The notes under the pieces: model-generated
Told to the model about the DNA's origin: nothing
Databases searched by the model: none
The model's input: the letters and a program-made list of their open reading frames with translations, nothing else
Shown here: one piece after another, positions 62,132-64,000 of the stretch
Position numbering within the stretch: position 1 is the stretch's first letter
Layout: every line of letters begins with the position of its first letter
Position numbers and translations under genes: made by a program
Assembly (NCBI RefSeq): GCF_009764355.1
Contig: NZ_LNUA01000077.1
Coordinates: 62,001 to 126,000, forward strand
From: Companilactobacillus bobalius
GTDB lineage: Bacteria; Bacillota; Bacilli; Lactobacillales; Lactobacillaceae
Reading direction: 5' to 3'
Length of the DNA stretch: 64,000 bases

Positions 62132-63055
62132 TTATTGAGCAATGTAATCTTTTTTATCGTCTACTTTAATAAGTAAACCATAAAGTGCTCCATATAAATT
62201 TGCGTTATTTTGAAATTTGGCGTTTAAAATTTCAGGTCGAGTTAACGAATCTTTAATTATTGGCGTTGAGTTCAATATTTTATCATATTCTTCATTAATT
62301 GTGTCAGTGACAATTGGTTGTGCACTTATACCACCACCGATAACGAATCTTTTTAAATCGACTACTGATTGAATATTAAGGATTAACTTTGCAACATAAC
62401 TACAGAATTCTTTAAATATTGGAAAGGCCTCGGGGTCCTTTTTATTGATAAAATTGAATACTTCAATTCCATCACTTATGTTGCTTAGCTTTTTTAATGA
62501 ACCGATTTTTTTAATCATACCGACAGCAGAAGTATTGGCTCCTACAGCAGCTTTTAGAAAATCATCTTTAGTAAAGTTATTTAACATGAAACTAAATTCA
62601 CCGGCCTGAAAGTGTTCACCATATAATAATTGACCATTAATAACGATACCACCTCCGACCCCTGTACCTAGAACAATAGCAGCCGAATTGTCGATATTAT
62701 TTAAATTACCTAGCCAGAGCTCTGCTAAAGCGGCGGATTTACCATCGTTTTCGATACTTGTATAAATTCTGTATTTGTCTTCAATTATCTTTTTCAGATT
62801 TACTTTATCTAAGAAAGGAAGAGAACCGCCATGATGGATAGTCCCAGTATCATCTATTTTTCCAGGAACCGAAATGGCAATTCCTTTAATACTTGATTGG
62901 TACTTATCAATTATGCTAAAGATGGCATTAGTGAATTCTATAATGTTTTTTGCAGGTGTTTGCAGCTTATCATGGCTAATCAGGTTACCTGAATTATTTA
63001 ATATACCATATTTTAAATTGGTACCGCCGATGTCGATACTTAGATAGTTACTCAT
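62132..63055 (-). CDS. ROK family sugar kinase, third copy
   Basis: 307 residues from the ATG at 63055 (GGGAG upstream); an ATG at 63091 lies within the hairpin and has no site. ATP loop IDIGGTNLKYG and catalytic IENDGKSAALAE. No CxCGxxGCxE cluster (YGEHFQAGEFSFML instead). Less similar to the other two kinases. Downstream of a glycoside hydrolase gene on the same strand, so it probably phosphorylates the sugar released by that enzyme. Confidence 0.85.
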   Translation of the reverse strand: MSNYLSIDIGGTNLKYGILNNSGNLISHDKLQTPAKNIIEFTNAIFSIIDKYQSSIKGIAISVPGKIDDTGTIHHGGSLPFLDKVNLKKIIEDKYRIYTSIENDGKSAALAELWLGNLNNIDNSAAIVLGTGVGGGIVINGQLLYGEHFQAGEFSFMLNNFTKDDFLKAAVGANTSAVGMIKKIGSLKKLSNISDGIEVFNFINKKDPEAFPIFKEFCSYVAKLILNIQSVVDLKRFVIGGGISAQPIVTDTINEEYDKILNSTPIIKDSLTRPEILNAKFQNNANLYGALYGLLIKVDDKKDYIAQ

Positions 63056-63077
63056 GATTTTTCTCCCTTTAAATATT

Positions 63078-63110
63078 AAACGCTTGGCCATGGGATTAAG
63101 CCAAGCGTTT
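63078..63110 (-). terminator. Intercistronic hairpin between glycoside hydrolase and ROK gene
   Basis: AAACGCTTGGC pairs perfectly with GCCAAGCGTTT, but the tail (TTTAATATTT) is weak. It may partly terminate transcription or stabilise the upstream mRNA. Confidence 0.55.
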
Positions 63111-63113
63111 ATT

Positions 63114-64000
63114 TTATTTCTTTTCAGTTAAAAGTAATGCTTGATATTCGGAACGTGGAAGCTGGAACATATCTGTATTGTTAATTTCAATATTCAAATC
63201 CTTTGTTGTCATATTCCAAGTATCAATTAGTTTGGCAGAATATTTTTTATCCTTTGGTAGAAAATCAAATTGTTCAAATTCAGGTTGGTTAGCTCCGAAA
63301 TAGGCAATGATTTTACTATCATCAGGTGACTGTCCAACAGCCAATTCCCAGTGTGGACCTTCAGTTGCCATTGGTTTTACATAGTTGAAACCGTTATTGT
63401 CTAGTAGATCCTTAAAGAAGTTGATTCTCTTTTGACTTTGACCATATAGAATCCCACCATGTGCCCACCAAATTGAACGTTTAGTATTTGGTTTGTCAAT
63501 ATAGGTTTCACCATGTGTGGCGTAACCTCCGCGTAAAACTGTTCTGTAGAAGCAATCCATCATACCATGGGCAGTATTGTCACCCCAGCCCAACTCAATG
63601 TTCCCTTCATACCGACATTCATCTACGACTACTGGTTTTTGATACTTTTCTAACCACTGAGGTACAAAGAATAGTTCATCAGTTTGGACGCTTAGATGTG
63701 TTATCCATGGTTTTGTATAATCAAACCAGTTTTTTCTAGTGCCTTTATTTGTAGGCGGATCATACCAATTATGTATCGATATTAGATGTTCACTAGGATC
63801 TTCTTCTTTAACTAGTTCTCCTAATTTATCCCAAGCTTCGAGTGGTTTTTGACCGGCCATTGCTAACAAATCATATTCATTTGCTAGTGACCACCAAATA
63901 TTTTTATAACTGGCTAATCTAGCAATAATATATTTAAGATATAATTTATCGTACTTTTCCCCCATACGAGCAAATCCCCAGTGGTCATAAGGATGAAATA
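63114..64000 (-). CDS. Glycoside hydrolase (DUF4038/DUF5605 type), 5' end outside window
   Basis: The frame stays open to the window edge; upstream of an internal Met at 63965 it reads FHPYDHWGFAR, so the gene starts beyond position 64000. The visible part has the end of a TIM barrel with the likely acid/base Glu in WWSLANEYD and the second Glu in PVVVDECRYEGNI, then a C-terminal beta domain (about the last 85 residues, DUF5605-like). Related enzymes act on plant or bacterial polysaccharide side chains. No secretion signal can be judged. Substrate unknown. Confidence 0.78.
   Translation of the reverse strand, partial: FHPYDHWGFARMGEKYDKLYLKYIIARLASYKNIWWSLANEYDLLAMAGQKPLEAWDKLGELVKEEDPSEHLISIHNWYDPPTNKGTRKNWFDYTKPWITHLSVQTDELFFVPQWLEKYQKPVVVDECRYEGNIELGWGDNTAHGMMDCFYRTVLRGGYATHGETYIDKPNTKRSIWWAHGGILYGQSQKRINFFKDLLDNNGFNYVKPMATEGPHWELAVGQSPDDSKIIAYFGANQPEFEQFDFLPKDKKYSAKLIDTWNMTTKDLNIEINNTDMFQLPRSEYQALLLTEKK

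Overview
The window looks like chromosomal DNA of a low-GC Gram-positive lactic acid bacterium of the Lactobacillaceae; Companilactobacillus is my best guess, from memory of protein sequences and not from a search. Supporting signs are AT-rich third codon positions, strong AGGAGG-type ribosome binding sites, many T-tailed hairpin terminators, a complete dltXABCD operon, a WxL surface protein, an oleate hydratase, DegV/DUF1836, CcpA-type cre sites and phosphotransferase (PTS) sugar genes. I see no rRNA, tRNA, CRISPR array, insertion sequence or prophage.

Layout. 1-4.6 kb: end of a DUF805 protein, an SRAP protein, RlmA, and oleate hydratase with a TetR regulator. 4.7-8.8 kb: a tightly overlapping three-gene unit encoding a Rad3/DinG-like helicase with an N-terminal nuclease domain, a second nuclease-like protein and an sce7725-family protein. 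8.8-16.7 kb: mostly single genes (a 3-hydroxyisobutyrate dehydrogenase-like enzyme, YitT, a flavodoxin-fold oxidoreductase, an LTA-synthase-family protein, an EamA transporter, an aldo/keto reductase, an SDR protein). 16.7-21.3 kb: an ABC-2 transporter with LytTR and DUF3021, then an HrtBA-like ABC exporter with a divergent TetR gene. 22-32.8 kb: two paralogous amino-acid permeases, an unrecognised membrane protein, DUF1836-DegV, and a MacB-like fused exporter with a divergent TetR gene. 33-41 kb: PadR with a divergent DHA2 drug exporter, a small alarmone synthetase, trehalose-6-phosphate hydrolase with TreR, a second GntR regulator and a GDSL esterase. 41.2-50.1 kb: a GntR-controlled PTS operon (EIIB, EIIC, EIIA, acetylesterase, ROK kinase, GH1), a WxL protein and a second ROK kinase. 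50.7-55.2 kb: the dlt operon for D-alanylation of teichoic acids. 55.2-64 kb: MerR, a glycine-betaine transporter (OpuA type), an Rgg-like regulator, an AI-2E-family protein, an M50-like protease, a third ROK kinase and the C-terminal part of a glycoside hydrolase that runs off the window.

The most unusual content is between the genes. Two families of large structured repeats are visible. Family 1 (about 165 bp; full copies at 1791, 32782, 35888 and 36244, broken copies at 19463 and 27775) has a nested outer stem, a conserved GGAACG, an inner stem and two side hairpins. The stems keep pairing while their sequence changes between copies. Family 2 (about 117 bp units in tandem pairs at 13510-13778 and 29420-29672) also keeps its pairing while the sequence changes. 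A third family of T-tailed hairpins (19379, 32984, 36139) lies beside family 1 copies.

The clearest regulatory circuit is in the PTS region. The same 20-bp palindrome lies before the GntR gene and before the PTS promoter, and a perfect 14/14 cre site follows that promoter's -10 box. This predicts substrate-specific control by GntR plus catabolite control by CcpA.
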